NCBI GenBank assembly: GCA_963704455.1
Contig: OY969905.1
Span: 2,542,001-2,606,000, forward strand
Direction: 5' to 3'
DNA length: 64,000 bases
DNA from: DASTCZ01 sp963704455
GTDB taxonomy: Bacteria; Acidobacteriota; Terriglobia; Acidiferrales; UBA7541
Positions 19,026 through 28,725 of this stretch are shown piece after piece. Position numbers and translations under genes: made by a program. The notes under the pieces are model-generated. The model did not search any database and was not told the origin of the DNA. It was given only the letters and a program-made list of their open reading frames with translations. Each line of letters starts with the position of its first letter. Position 1 is the first letter of the stretch.

Positions 19026-19870
19026 ACGCTAACAACTCTCCGCGCGAGAACCCTGCAGATAGGGTGAGCGAGAGCGGCATCTCTCTCGATGGGCGATCCG
19101 TCAGAGCCAAACAAGCGATAGCCTGCCCGCTGAAGTTCGTCAAGGGCTTCATTCGGGTTTCCACCTTCTGCCCGAACGAAATTGTTGTGCAACTCAACGA
19201 ATAATATTGGGGAGGCCCTACTTAGTGTGGAGCGCGCGCCACGCAGCACGGCCGCTTCGTGGCCTTCCACGTCTATTTTTATGTGAGTGGGAGCGCCGAA
19301 TTGCGCGGCCATTGCGTCGATCGTTGTCGAAGTGACGGTTTCCAGCTCGCTTGGTGGACGGTCGTGCGCGACCTTGAAATAGCCATCCGAAAAGACGCCG
19401 CTCGCAACCATGGTGACCTTTTGCCCTGCATCACTTACCGCAGTTTGGAGAATCCGGATACGGCCAGCGCAATCGTTTAGACGGGCCTGCGTCTCGATCA
19501 TCTTGCAGGCAATCGGCGAAGGGTCAACGGCAACGGCGGCGCCGTAGTAGCGCGCGACCACGAGACTGAATAAACCAAAATGAGCGCCAAGATCGAAAAG
19601 GTGCATCCCTTTGGAGCAAAGCCGAAGGAAGCCCTGAAACTCCTCTATTTGCTCGGGGTCAGAAAACTGGGCGGCGCGAGCGACCTTGTAGGCCCGCGGG
19701 TGACAGATAATCTGCATGTCATTATCCAGCCGCAATTCATTCTTGCCGCCGAGCGCAAAACGACCCGAGTCCCACAGCCAGCCGATGGATTTGGACGGCG
19801 ACCGAACCGAATTCCGGATGCTTCGGGGAATCGCCTTCCGGATTAAGTTTGCGACTGAATCTTTGCTCAT
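19022..19870 (-). CDS. FkbM-family methyltransferase
   Basis: A 282-residue methyltransferase. I chose the ATG at 19870 (MSKDSVANLIRKAIPRSI), which shares one base with the preceding acyltransferase stop; 39 further codons upstream are within that gene. Visible motifs are MHLFDLGAHFGLFSLVVA, AVAVDPSPIACKMIE and THIKIDVEGHEAAVLRG. Likely role: O-methylation of a glycosyl residue. Its sequence differs clearly from the other two FkbM proteins, so they probably modify different positions. Confidence 0.9.
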   Translation of the reverse strand: MSKDSVANLIRKAIPRSIRNSVRSPSKSIGWLWDSGRFALGGKNELRLDNDMQIICHPRAYKVARAAQFSDPEQIEEFQGFLRLCSKGMHLFDLGAHFGLFSLVVARYYGAAVAVDPSPIACKMIETQARLNDCAGRIRILQTAVSDAGQKVTMVASGVFSDGYFKVAHDRPPSELETVTSTTIDAMAAQFGAPTHIKIDVEGHEAAVLRGARSTLSRASPILFVELHNNFVRAEGGNPNEALDELQRAGYRLFGSDGSPIERDAALAHPICRVLARRVVSV

Positions 19871-21030
19871 CAGTATGAATACCTGTGGCCGCGGCGGATT
19901 AATGGGTGCTCGAAGAACCGCCAGGAAAGTTCCGCGACGGTTATCGTGGCGACAAACGCCAAAACCGAAATGCCAACCGCGGGCCAATTATCAAAGCGCG
20001 GCTCGGCGTGCCGCAGGAGCCTGAACATCGTCCAGACCGCCGCGCCGTGAATGATGTAAACACAGTAGGAGATCTTTCCCAGCTCCCGCAATGGACGCCA
20101 TCGAAAAATTCCACCGAGCTTGCTCTGAGGGTTCGCCAAAAGGATTGCGAGCAGGGAGACAAAAAAAAGACCGTATGTAGAGCGGCCAAAGGTTGCGGCG
20201 ACAAAAGAGTTTGGTTTGACCAGCCAGTACAACAGGATGAGAAGAAGCGCCGCAAACGTGTAAAGGGAGGCGTATAAATACCGGAGGTTTCGCTGAATCC
20301 ACTGTCTGACTTGTGGTGTGGACCAGGCAATGGCAGCCAATACGCCCAAGGCCAGATCATCGGCACGGCTTGGCGTCCAAAAATAGGCAACGAGCATCCC
20401 CCAATAGTCGTGTTGCGGGCCAAATTGAATGCCCATGAAAAACCGGAATAAGAAGGAACCCACTACTACGCCGATCAAAACCCTTGCCAGGCTTCCCCGG
20501 GAAAGATTTCTTACCAGCGGGGGGGACATCAAATAAAACTGCTCCTCGACGCAAAGCGACCAGGTTGGAATCAACCAGTAGGCCTGGACTGCCGTTGAGC
20601 CGAAAAAATAGTTTTGAATGAACAGGAAATAGGCCCAATAAGGCGTGACCGTGCGAAAATCCGCGCCAACGGATCCCCCCCATTTTGGGGCGGCGAGCCA
20701 GAGCAAACCGAAGAGAAGAATCCATGCGTAATAGAGCGGAATGATGCGATGAAAACGGCGCAGGTAGAATGTTTTGTAGTAGCGGGGTGATTCCCTCGTA
20801 TTCAAAAGAATCCCGCCAATCAAAAACCCGGAAAGAACGAAGAAAAGATCCACGCCGACGCCGCCTTGACCGAGGATGGTGGCCATCCGCGACAGCAACG
20901 AGTGAGAGGCGCCGTGGGGAGGATATCCGATGTAGTGATAAAGAATGACGAGGAAAATGGCCAGACCCCGCAAGCCGTCGAGTTCGGGGATGCGCTTGTT
21001 CGACGCAGCTTGGCCGCCGCCACCGCTCAT
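19870..21030 (-). CDS. Acyltransferase family 3 (OafA/YrhL-like)
   Basis: A 386-residue membrane protein with about 10 hydrophobic segments. The start at 21030 (MSGGGGQAASNKRIPEL) overlaps the previous stop by 4 bases; the upstream in-frame extension is the other strand-frame of the neighbouring gene. The N-terminal ELDGLRGLAIFLVILYHY carries the conserved Arg and catalytic-type His of the family, followed by FFVLSGFLIGG and SLCVEEQFYL. It would acetylate (or otherwise acylate) polysaccharide sugars. It pairs with a second acyltransferase directly upstream. Confidence 0.9.
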   Translation of the reverse strand: MSGGGGQAASNKRIPELDGLRGLAIFLVILYHYIGYPPHGASHSLLSRMATILGQGGVGVDLFFVLSGFLIGGILLNTRESPRYYKTFYLRRFHRIIPLYYAWILLFGLLWLAAPKWGGSVGADFRTVTPYWAYFLFIQNYFFGSTAVQAYWLIPTWSLCVEEQFYLMSPPLVRNLSRGSLARVLIGVVVGSFLFRFFMGIQFGPQHDYWGMLVAYFWTPSRADDLALGVLAAIAWSTPQVRQWIQRNLRYLYASLYTFAALLLILLYWLVKPNSFVAATFGRSTYGLFFVSLLAILLANPQSKLGGIFRWRPLRELGKISYCVYIIHGAAVWTMFRLLRHAEPRFDNWPAVGISVLAFVATITVAELSWRFFEHPLIRRGHRYSY

Positions 21031-22202
21031 GTTTTGGGTTTCATCCGGAGAAAGAGATTCTCGAAGTATTTTCGGGACAGCCAGGCGAGCAGAATTGCCG
21101 CACTCGTAGCGCAAAAAAAGCGAGCCATCAGAACTGTGAAGGCACCGTAGCCTGGCTCGAACAGATGGGCGTGATTCTGCAGACGATCGAATGCATTGAA
21201 TACGAGTTCGTGGATGAGGTAAAGCCCATAGCTGATGTAGCCGAGGAACCGCAGCGGCCGCCACAACACAAGCCATTTCCACCGAGTTGTCCCAACGAGC
21301 AGAAAGATTCCGACCACCGCGAAAAAAAGGAATTGGAAGGGAGTGACCTGGAGCGCCGCTCCGAGCGAACGGTCTCGGAACATAATGCCGAATCGCCACC
21401 CGATTGCCCATAAAGCTGCCGCAAGTGAAGTAGCGATCAAACATGCCCGATACAGTCTGCGGCGGTCGCCATGGGTGCGCCGGACGAAGAGAGCGAGAAG
21501 CGCGCCGCACGCGAGGCCATCCGCATTGTTCCAAGTGTAAAACATCCAATTTAGATCGTTCGGCGTAGAATGCCGAAAACTTATAAGCCGCGCCAACGGA
21601 GAGAGGACAATTATTCCAATTACAACTCGCTCGAGATTTACCATCGAAAGCTTGCGGACAACAAGTGGCCAGACCATGTAGAAATGCTCTTCAACGGCCA
21701 GAGACCAGAGGATCAGGTAGGCAAATGGCACTCCGAACAAATTAACGAAGTTTGTAAGGTACACCAAACTCAGGAGGACAAAGGAGGTCGGATACCCGAC
21801 GGCTGCGAGGATAAGCAGAACAGCGGTATAGGCGGGAAGGATTCTCAGGGCGCGCCGGATATAAAACCTTTTGTAATAAGATTTTTCCCCGCGCGCTTCC
21901 AGAAGGATGCCGGTGATTAGAAATCCGGAGAGAACGAAAAAGAGATTCACGCCTAAGCGGCCGGGCCAGGCAAAAAGAGCTAGGGTCTGCTGCCAATGGG
22001 GTAGCGCTACGATCGCGGCACGATTGTAGAATTCGTGGTAGAAAAGCACGCCGAGAATGGCGAGGCCTCGAATGGTGTCAAGTTCCGGCATGACCGGCCG
22101 CAGGATGGGCTCGGGTCGAGGCGATTGGGCAATTGGGATTTCCGGCGGCGGGGTCTCAATCGCGTCCAGAAAATCCAGGTCTTTTTGCGCTAGCGCACCC
22201 AT
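21027..22202 (-). CDS. Acyltransferase family 3 (OafA/YrhL-like)
   Basis: A 391-residue polytopic membrane protein with the same signatures as its neighbour: ELDTIRGLAILGVLFYHEF, NLFFVLSGFLITGILLEARG and WSLAVEEHFYMVWPL. A soluble N-terminal stretch of about 40 residues precedes the first membrane segment. The start overlaps the methyltransferase stop by 13 bases. Two acyltransferases in tandem suggest two acylation sites or two acyl donors on the polymer. Confidence 0.9.
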   Translation of the reverse strand: MGALAQKDLDFLDAIETPPPEIPIAQSPRPEPILRPVMPELDTIRGLAILGVLFYHEFYNRAAIVALPHWQQTLALFAWPGRLGVNLFFVLSGFLITGILLEARGEKSYYKRFYIRRALRILPAYTAVLLILAAVGYPTSFVLLSLVYLTNFVNLFGVPFAYLILWSLAVEEHFYMVWPLVVRKLSMVNLERVVIGIIVLSPLARLISFRHSTPNDLNWMFYTWNNADGLACGALLALFVRRTHGDRRRLYRACLIATSLAAALWAIGWRFGIMFRDRSLGAALQVTPFQFLFFAVVGIFLLVGTTRWKWLVLWRPLRFLGYISYGLYLIHELVFNAFDRLQNHAHLFEPGYGAFTVLMARFFCATSAAILLAWLSRKYFENLFLRMKPKT

Positions 22203-22957
22203 GCATCCTCTTTCTTGCGTGCCATCACAACAACGGTAGAGGGATGGTAGTCACCTCTTCTTCGTCCCTCAGAACCAAGCAAATGATCCAAGTAACCAAG
22301 CCAGCTTAGAAAAATGGGGGCCGGCAGGTGAAACCACCGGCGCCATCGCTGCACCATTTTTTCAGCGAGCCGCGAAAACTTGAACTGGGCAAAGCCGTAA
22401 TCGAGCACCAGGAAGCCGTTGCTCTCAACGAGCGAGCGAATTTGGTCAAGCTGATAGCCTTCGCGCTTGTGGCCCCAGGGATCGCCTTCGTTTATTTCGC
22501 CCGGCGGCACAGGAACGGAGAGCACAAGCTTTCCGCCGGAAGCAAGGACTCGACATACCTCTCTGACCCCTGCGGCATCATCTTCCAAATGCTCGAGCAC
22601 CTCCAGCAAAAGGACGGTGTCGAGCGAGCTATCAGTAAACGGGAGGTGGTTGGCAAGAGTGACGACGCATTCGAGATTGGTGACGCCACGATTGCGGGCT
22701 TTGACGCGCTGGAGCGCGGCTGCGTCAATGTCCGCGGCGAAGACTTTCGACGCGCGTTTGGAGAGGTGACGAATAAATACGCCGGGGCCGCAGCCGATGT
22801 CGGCTGCGCGGCCGAGATTGCCGCCGAGGAAGCTGTAAATTATTTTGTACTTGGTGGGCTTCTGGAGCGAAACCGCGTCCGCGACAAAGAGATGGTAAAG
22901 TTTCCAGACAAAATGACTTTCCGCGATGCGCGTGCGAAAACTCTTCGAAGCCGTCAC
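22190..22957 (-). CDS. Class I SAM-dependent methyltransferase (Methyltransf_11 type)
   Basis: A 255-residue cytosolic enzyme with a GTG start at 22957 overlapping the previous stop as GTGA. The SAM site reads RAADIGCGPGVFIRHLSKRA, then VFAADIDAAAL, and LLLEVLEHLEDDAAGVREV in the position of motif IV. It resembles ubiquinone/menaquinone-type and sugar-modifying methyltransferases. Given its place among glycosyltransferases it most likely acts on a sugar or the lipid-linked repeat unit. The exact target is unknown. Confidence 0.87.
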   Translation of the reverse strand: MTASKSFRTRIAESHFVWKLYHLFVADAVSLQKPTKYKIIYSFLGGNLGRAADIGCGPGVFIRHLSKRASKVFAADIDAAALQRVKARNRGVTNLECVVTLANHLPFTDSSLDTVLLLEVLEHLEDDAAGVREVCRVLASGGKLVLSVPVPPGEINEGDPWGHKREGYQLDQIRSLVESNGFLVLDYGFAQFKFSRLAEKMVQRWRRWFHLPAPIFLSWLGYLDHLLGSEGRRRGDYHPSTVVVMARKKEDAWVR

Positions 22958-24159
22958 AGTGAGAGCCGCGCTTTCCCGGCTGGGGCGGAGGCCGGCTGCG
23001 CTACTCGCTTATAAACTTCGAGGTACTCGTCCACCATTCGCTGTTCGGAAAAGAGCTGGAGAGCGCGGCGGCGCGCGGCGACGCCGAGGCGGGCGATCTC
23101 GCCGGGATGATCCAACACACTTTTCATGCAGCGGGCGAGGGCTTCCGCGTCGCCCGGCGGAAATCGAAGGCCCGCGTCGCCGACCACTTCGCCTAAACCG
23201 CCGATGTCGGAACCGATCACCAGACGGCCGCGCATCATTTGCTCGATTGCGGAGAGGCCCGCGGTTTCCTCCCAAATGGAGGGCATCAGAACCACGGCGA
23301 TTTCGTTCATCGCAGCATCGAGCGCAGCACCGCTGAGAAAGCCGGTGAATTCAACACGCTCGGAAAGGCCAAGCTTCGCGGCGAGGCTCTTGAGTTGAGC
23401 CAGTTCCGGGCCATCGCCAATAAATTTCACGCGAAAATTGAAACGCTCGTCTTGCAAGCGCTCCGCTGCGTGCAAAATTAGTGACAAACCTTTCAGAGTC
23501 ACCAGGCGGCCCAAGTAGGCGAAAATTAGTGGCGATCCAGGTGGATGGCTGCCGCGCTGAGGCTGACCATCGAGGGAGGCATCTGCGATGCCGGTGTAAA
23601 TGACCTGGGACCTGGGAAGTTCAAGGCGCGCGAGCAAATGCGTTGAGACAGACACATTAGCTGCGACCTTCTTGGAGAGACGGCGGCGCGGAAAAGTGAA
23701 CAGCAGCATGGAGAGGCTCTTGAGCCAGCCTACCGTGACAGCATTGCAGCGCAGGCACTCGCGATAGCGGCGCGCGCGAAAGTGGCCGGGGCAAACTGCT
23801 TGCGCGGGCTCGTAAAAAAGCAATCCGTTCGGGCAGATGGGCGGGTAACCGTGATGCGCGACAACGACAGTCTTACGCATAAACCAGGAAAGGAACATTG
23901 CGGAGAATAACGGGCCAGCTAGTTGGATAACGTCCGCATTTCTGATTAAACCCGCCAACCTAAAAAACCCGGGCCTGCGGACAACGCGAAAGGGCAGTGT
24001 GGAATCGTCGAACGCGCCCTTCGGCGTAAGCGTGGCGACGGTAACTTGAACGGGCGGAATCGCTTTCCGGCTGGCCAGCCCTCGCGCGAGGAGCATGACG
24101 TAAGTCTCAACGCCGCCGATTTGCGGGGCGAACGCGTGGGAGTAGATGAGGATTCTCAC
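22954..24159 (-). CDS. Family 4 glycosyltransferase
   Basis: A 401-residue GT-B enzyme. I use the GTG at 24159 (VRILIYSHAFAPQIGGVETY), which overlaps the preceding stop as GTGA; the upstream frame is within another gene. The N-terminal PQIGGVETYVMLLARGL motif and the C-terminal LIFAYLGRLVTLKGLSLIL, FIGDGPELAQLK and PSIWEETAGLSAIEQMMRG motifs are typical. A Cys/His-rich central patch (HFRARRYRECLRCNAV) recalls the Cys-containing insert of some GT4 enzymes. Donor and acceptor are unknown. Confidence 0.88.
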   Translation of the reverse strand: MRILIYSHAFAPQIGGVETYVMLLARGLASRKAIPPVQVTVATLTPKGAFDDSTLPFRVVRRPGFFRLAGLIRNADVIQLAGPLFSAMFLSWFMRKTVVVAHHGYPPICPNGLLFYEPAQAVCPGHFRARRYRECLRCNAVTVGWLKSLSMLLFTFPRRRLSKKVAANVSVSTHLLARLELPRSQVIYTGIADASLDGQPQRGSHPPGSPLIFAYLGRLVTLKGLSLILHAAERLQDERFNFRVKFIGDGPELAQLKSLAAKLGLSERVEFTGFLSGAALDAAMNEIAVVLMPSIWEETAGLSAIEQMMRGRLVIGSDIGGLGEVVGDAGLRFPPGDAEALARCMKSVLDHPGEIARLGVAARRRALQLFSEQRMVDEYLEVYKRVAQPASAPAGKARLSL

Positions 24160-25409
24160 GCGTTTCCCTTGCGGGCGGCTGGGCGCGCGTCCTGGGCCTG
24201 CGCGGCGGAGGATTCCGTGGCAAAAGTGGAATCGAGAAGTTGCACAAAATTGGCGGTATTCGTGGCGGGGGAACAGGTGTCCATCTTGCGCTGCGCGGCG
24301 GCGCCCATCTGAACGAGACGCTGCGGATTTACGAGAGTGGTCCGCAGAATTTCGGCCAGGGCATTCACGTCGGCGCACGGGTAAATGTAGCCAGTAACAC
24401 CGGGATCAACGAGTTCGAGACGCCCGCGAATTTCGCTGCTGATGACGACGGGGACGCGGCACAACATCGCCTCGCAGACAACCGCAGGACATGCGTCATA
24501 TTCCGAAGGTAGGGTGAACAAGTCCGATGCGCAATAGTTACCGGGCATCTCGGTCTGATTTTGGAAGCCAAGAAAGTGAACGCGGTCGCGCACGCCGAGC
24601 CGAGTCGCTTGCGTTTCGAGAGAGCCGGAGAGCGGGCCATCGCCAGCAATCACAAGATGGGAATTCGGGACATTCGCGCGCGCGAACGCCTCAACCAAAT
24701 CTTGCGGGCGCTTCCAAGGCTGGAGCTTGGCGCAGCAAATTACGACAGCGGAGGATTCCGGCACTCCCCAGCGCTTACGGACTGCGGCGCGGTCGGCTTC
24801 GGCCGCGCGGGCGACCCACCAACTATTGTCCACAACCAATGGGACAACGCCGATGCGCTCGGCGGGAACGCCCAGAGTCTGCAAATATTCTTTTCCAGCT
24901 TGCGATCCGGCATAGGTGGCGTCCGCAAGGCGATAGATGCGCCTGAGAATACGCGGCTTGAGCCAAAGTTTTAGGGGCCTGCCATCACGGAGCTGAACGG
25001 TGGTGGCGTCTGTGCCGAAAATAATTTTTGCGCCGGAATGTTTCGCTGCGACATATGCAATCCAAAAATTGATGCCGCGATAGCCGGTGTAAGGGACGAC
25101 CACGTCAAAGCGCCCCTTGCGAATCAGGCTCCAGAGACCGGGATTGAAGAGGCCGAATAATCTCCCCAGGCCGGGACGGAATGAGAGATTGCGGACTTGT
25201 GTCCAGGGATAGCCGTCAAGGAGCGGAACATCCCACTTCACCTCGCGCCCAAATTCGGGGTCAACGCTTCCTGCTTCGGCGCCCTGCAAGCTGCAGTACG
25301 CAACATTGATATCCAGCCGCGGATGCTGGGCCATGCAGCGGAAAACCGGAGAAGCGTATTGGACGACATGATTCGAGATGAATAAAACGCGGTAGCGGCG
25401 CTCAGGCAT
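24156..25409 (-). CDS. Family 4 glycosyltransferase
   Basis: A 417-residue GT-B enzyme starting at the ATG 25409 (MPERRYRVLFISNHVVQYAS), 8 bases inside the previous stop. The donor domain has VVICCAKLQPWKRPQDLVEA, LVIAGDGPLSGSLE and LFTLPSEYDACPAVVCEAML. The N-terminal half includes VPYTGYRGINFWIAYVAAKH. It would transfer one sugar during repeat-unit assembly at the cytoplasmic face. The last 30 or so residues are Ala/Gln-rich and probably disordered. Confidence 0.88.
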   Translation of the reverse strand: MPERRYRVLFISNHVVQYASPVFRCMAQHPRLDINVAYCSLQGAEAGSVDPEFGREVKWDVPLLDGYPWTQVRNLSFRPGLGRLFGLFNPGLWSLIRKGRFDVVVPYTGYRGINFWIAYVAAKHSGAKIIFGTDATTVQLRDGRPLKLWLKPRILRRIYRLADATYAGSQAGKEYLQTLGVPAERIGVVPLVVDNSWWVARAAEADRAAVRKRWGVPESSAVVICCAKLQPWKRPQDLVEAFARANVPNSHLVIAGDGPLSGSLETQATRLGVRDRVHFLGFQNQTEMPGNYCASDLFTLPSEYDACPAVVCEAMLCRVPVVISSEIRGRLELVDPGVTGYIYPCADVNALAEILRTTLVNPQRLVQMGAAAQRKMDTCSPATNTANFVQLLDSTFATESSAAQAQDARPAARKGNA

Positions 25410-26616
25410 GGTTGAGCACTTCCAGAAAGCGCTGGGCAATTGCAGCCCACGAAAAATATTTTTCCTGTGCGGCCGCGCTGCGTTTGCGGAGTTCACATCG
25501 CAGGGCGTCGTCCTTCAGCACGCGTGACAGTGCGGCTGCAAGAGCTTCACTGTCGCCCTCGGGAGCGAGGAGTACGCCCGCGTCGGTGATGGGCGGGCCA
25601 GTTTCGGCCCCGGAAAAGGCGACCACGGGCAAGCCGCACGCGATGCCTGCAATGGCGCTGCCGCGGCGGCTGGATATTCCGCCGCGGACAAAGAGAAGCA
25701 CGTCGGCAGCGGATAAGTGGCGCTCGACTTCCTCCGCGGGAAGGACGCCGTAGGCTTCAAGCTCGATGCCAGTGGCTTCGAGTTCGGCGCGCAAAGGCGC
25801 GGCGGCTTCATCCGCATGGCGGCCGAGGACAAGCAATTTCAAGTTTGGAGAAGCTTGCGCGGCGCGGCGGACAATTTGTGCGATGAATTTCGTTTCGGGG
25901 AAAAGAGTCGGAGCGCCGGTGACCGAGTAGACAGCGACGGTTTTCGCGCGATCGCTTCGCAGATTGCCGTTCAATTGAGCTTTCGCCTCACCGGAAAAAT
26001 TTGCGCCGACGGGGATGAAGACCGCTTTTTCCCCACGCGCGGACAACCATGCGACATTGTGCAGAGGCACGGTCAGAATAGACCACCGCGATAAACGATA
26101 TGCGCGCCGCATCACCCATATCTGCGCACCGCGGCGGAGACGATCTTTCCAGCGATGGCCGGGATAAGGCACCGCGTCATGGAATACGACGGCAATCCTT
26201 GCGCCGCGAAGGCGAAGAATGCGCAAGATTGCAAGAAAGCCAAACGGGACGCCGCGGCGCGACCACGCGAGCGCCGTGTATTGTAGAAGCACCCATTGCC
26301 CGCGCCACGCGCGTGCTTCACGCCAGAGCCATGCCAATGCCGAAAGCCAACCGCGCTCGGGCCACGGGACGCGTTCCATTTTTAGAGGATGGCCTGCTTG
26401 TTCAAGCGCGCGGCCAAGCCAGAAGGAATAATCCGCGAGGGCGTCCGTCGGCGAATCCGGTTTGCCCAGCAAGGCAACAAAAGAATTGGATTCCAAATGA
26501 TCCGTCAATTCGATGTTCCGGCCGCTACGATGGATAGATGAATCATCGTCAATCTCTCTCCGGTAAAACTTTGGCCAGGAAAGCTGCAATATTCCGAAGA
26601 GAATGCTCTTCGGCAA
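25402..26616 (-). CDS. Glycosyltransferase, GT4-like (start uncertain)
   Basis: The frame is 404 residues from an ATG at 26616, but that start lies 68 bases inside the upstream gene and its first 40 residues look non-native. Recognisable protein begins near FVALLGKPDSPTDALADYSFW, so a TTG at 26508 or 26496 is plausible; none has a strong ribosome site. The C-terminal half has LLVLGRHADEAAAPLRAEL, DVLLFVRGGISSRRGSAIAG and IACGLPVVAFSGAETG, the GT-B donor domain in divergent form. It would act in repeat-unit assembly. Confidence 0.8.
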   Translation of the reverse strand: MPKSILFGILQLSWPKFYRREIDDDSSIHRSGRNIELTDHLESNSFVALLGKPDSPTDALADYSFWLGRALEQAGHPLKMERVPWPERGWLSALAWLWREARAWRGQWVLLQYTALAWSRRGVPFGFLAILRILRLRGARIAVVFHDAVPYPGHRWKDRLRRGAQIWVMRRAYRLSRWSILTVPLHNVAWLSARGEKAVFIPVGANFSGEAKAQLNGNLRSDRAKTVAVYSVTGAPTLFPETKFIAQIVRRAAQASPNLKLLVLGRHADEAAAPLRAELEATGIELEAYGVLPAEEVERHLSAADVLLFVRGGISSRRGSAIAGIACGLPVVAFSGAETGPPITDAGVLLAPEGDSEALAAALSRVLKDDALRCELRKRSAAAQEKYFSWAAIAQRFLEVLNHA

Positions 26617-27619
26617 TTTGCATTCGCCGGATGCGTTTCAAACTTTCAGGAGGCTCACGCAACGCTTCCTCGATGGCGTGAATCAGCTCGCCGGGTGTAT
26701 TGCCCAGATAGGCGACGTCTGACAACTCGAGCAGGCTCGCAATCGGCGTCGAAACTACGGGCATACCCAACGCAAAGTGATCCAGGAGTTTCAACGGCTC
26801 ACTATTGAATTGTCTGGCGTCGCTGCAATCATATGGCATGAAGCCTACATCGGAAGCAGCGGCAATTTTCGAAATTTCCTTGAATGGCATCCAAGGCAAG
26901 GCGTGAGCGTTAGGCAATTGAAGGTAATCTGCAGGTCCAAAAAAAATGAAGTGCCAATCGGGCCTGGCAACGAGAACGTCTCGCAAAAGTGAAAACGCAA
27001 GCCTGTTTTGTGGGATTCCCATGTAAGTCAATCGCGGACGGGGAATCGCGCACAAGGCCTCAGGTTCCGAGGCGGTGGAATGAAGTCCATTCCCATTACA
27101 CACTGGAGGGCCCATTTGGGGAAAATGAAGAGCGCGATCACCGAGCGCAGCGCGCACCGCCTGGAATCCCGCAATGGGAATCACCATCGTAAGATCGGCC
27201 AACGAAGAGTGCTCCACCAGTTCCGGCTCCGGATAATCCATGCAAATGTGGATCAAGAAACATCCGCGATCTTTCATCGCGCGAGCGAGCGGGAGCATCC
27301 GGCCTAAAAAAGGATAGGCAAATAAAGGACGCTGGAACCCTATTTTCTTCGCCGCACCCAATATCTGGCGGGCAGCCATTTGGGATTGTGTCCGCGCCAG
27401 AGCCGGCACACGATTCAGGCGGTGCCCCCATATTGTTGGCCAAAATCTAAGAATGTTAGGTTCGACTGTCTCCAGGCGGAGCCTCCGATTCTTGATCCGT
27501 GAAATTGGATTTTCACAATAGAGAACGCGCGACCCGCTTATGGAGAGCGCCATTGAAAAGCGTTCCATAACATTGCAGCTGTCCCAACCCGTGCCCGAGA
27601 ACACAATTGCATTTCGCAT
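26549..27619 (-). CDS. Glycosyltransferase, GT-B fold
   Basis: A 356-residue protein starting at the ATG 27619 (MRNAIVFSGTGWDSCNVMER), 5 bases after the previous stop. The C-terminal region has RLTYMGIPQNRLAFSLL, HFIFFGPADYLQLP and VGFMPYDCSDARQFNSEPLK followed by GMPVVSTP, resembling the donor domain of the glycosyltransferases that act late in teichuronic/exopolysaccharide synthesis. The N-terminal SRVLYCENPISR is a recurring motif of this group. Donor is unknown. Confidence 0.83.
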   Translation of the reverse strand: MRNAIVFSGTGWDSCNVMERFSMALSISGSRVLYCENPISRIKNRRLRLETVEPNILRFWPTIWGHRLNRVPALARTQSQMAARQILGAAKKIGFQRPLFAYPFLGRMLPLARAMKDRGCFLIHICMDYPEPELVEHSSLADLTMVIPIAGFQAVRAALGDRALHFPQMGPPVCNGNGLHSTASEPEALCAIPRPRLTYMGIPQNRLAFSLLRDVLVARPDWHFIFFGPADYLQLPNAHALPWMPFKEISKIAAASDVGFMPYDCSDARQFNSEPLKLLDHFALGMPVVSTPIASLLELSDVAYLGNTPGELIHAIEEALREPPESLKRIRRMQIAEEHSLRNIAAFLAKVLPERD

Positions 27620-27624
27620 CAGGA

Positions 27625-28725
27625 TCAGAGGCCAGTTAATTCCCCGAACCTCTTCCACCAATTGTCCAGATTCATCCATTGCTCGACTGCCGGCTTGGCA
27701 TCACTTATCACTGCCTGGCGAAAAAAGCCCGGCCGGGAAACCAAGTCCCGCGCCGCGGCAACAAACCCTTCAAGATTATCCGGATCCTGTACGACCAAAC
27801 GGTCGAGCGGGGGGTGGAGCAAGAACTGATGGCTTCCACCGTTTATGCCGGATAGGACAGGCAGGCCGCATGCGAGCGCTTCCGGAACCACATAAGGAAA
27901 AGGATCATACCGCGACGGGCAAACCGAAAAATCAGCCGCGGAATAGAGTTGAGGAATTGACTCCGCCGGCACGTTTTGCAGGATTCGTACCTTGCTGGCC
28001 AATCCGTTTTTCGATGGCCAGCCGCCGCGCAGAGCCAGCACCCAATGCACCTCCGGCAGCGCTTCTATCAAACGCCGGACAACAGGGAAATTTTTATTGG
28101 GCTGCGTAGTTCCCACGAAAACGCCCACTACACCCTGTTGCGGGAGGCCAAATTTCTCACGGCATTCGTGGCGATCGAGGGGCCGGAATTTACTCATATC
28201 GAGAGGATTGCCGAGTGTGATGCTGTCGTATCCAAACAGGCGCTTAACTTCAATTCGTATAAGTTCCGAAACGCTGAACACTTGCTTTCCACGACCGCTC
28301 ATTCGCTCCAATACCATCGAATCCCACCACTTGAGCTTCAGATAACCGAAATAGGAGATGAACGGACGAATGGCTTCCGCTTGACCGCGATAAGTGCCGT
28401 GGTAGAGGTGAAATTTTTTGCAACCCGGGGAGACGCGGAGCGAATACCAGCCGACAATGCTGTGCGAGAATACCGCGGCCACGCCTTCATGCATCGCCTT
28501 TTGCGCTTCTCGTCCGACAAAATATCCGAGAAGGGTGTCAGTTACATGGCGACTCACGCGCTTCATGATCCACCGCGAAAGCCGCGTTTCGAGATTTCCG
28601 CGATGAAAAACTCTTACGTTGTAGCCGCGCTTCTCGAAGCCCCGGACCTGTTCGCGAACGCAGGCTTCGACTCCACCCAATTGCTCAGGAGGGTCGATGC
28701 AGAGTATGAAGATCTCTTTCTTCAT
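27625..28725 (-). CDS. Family 4 glycosyltransferase
   Basis: A 366-residue GT-B enzyme. The ATG at 28725 (MKKEIFILCIDPPEQLGGVE) overlaps the previous stop as ATGA and is preferred over an in-frame start 11 codons earlier. Motifs: N-terminal GGVEACVREQVRGFEKRGY; donor domain VVGVFVGTTQPNKNFPVV, VLALRGGWPSKN and SVCPSRYDPFPYVVPEALA followed by CGLPVLSG. Role: one sugar transfer in repeat-unit assembly. Confidence 0.88.
   Translation of the reverse strand: MKKEIFILCIDPPEQLGGVEACVREQVRGFEKRGYNVRVFHRGNLETRLSRWIMKRVSRHVTDTLLGYFVGREAQKAMHEGVAAVFSHSIVGWYSLRVSPGCKKFHLYHGTYRGQAEAIRPFISYFGYLKLKWWDSMVLERMSGRGKQVFSVSELIRIEVKRLFGYDSITLGNPLDMSKFRPLDRHECREKFGLPQQGVVGVFVGTTQPNKNFPVVRRLIEALPEVHWVLALRGGWPSKNGLASKVRILQNVPAESIPQLYSAADFSVCPSRYDPFPYVVPEALACGLPVLSGINGGSHQFLLHPPLDRLVVQDPDNLEGFVAAARDLVSRPGFFRQAVISDAKPAVEQWMNLDNWWKRFGELTGL

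Noticed and set aside
21031..21549. Extended N-terminus for the downstream acyltransferase
   Set aside because: The added residues are another frame of the neighbouring acyltransferase gene; family alignment starts at the ATG 21030.
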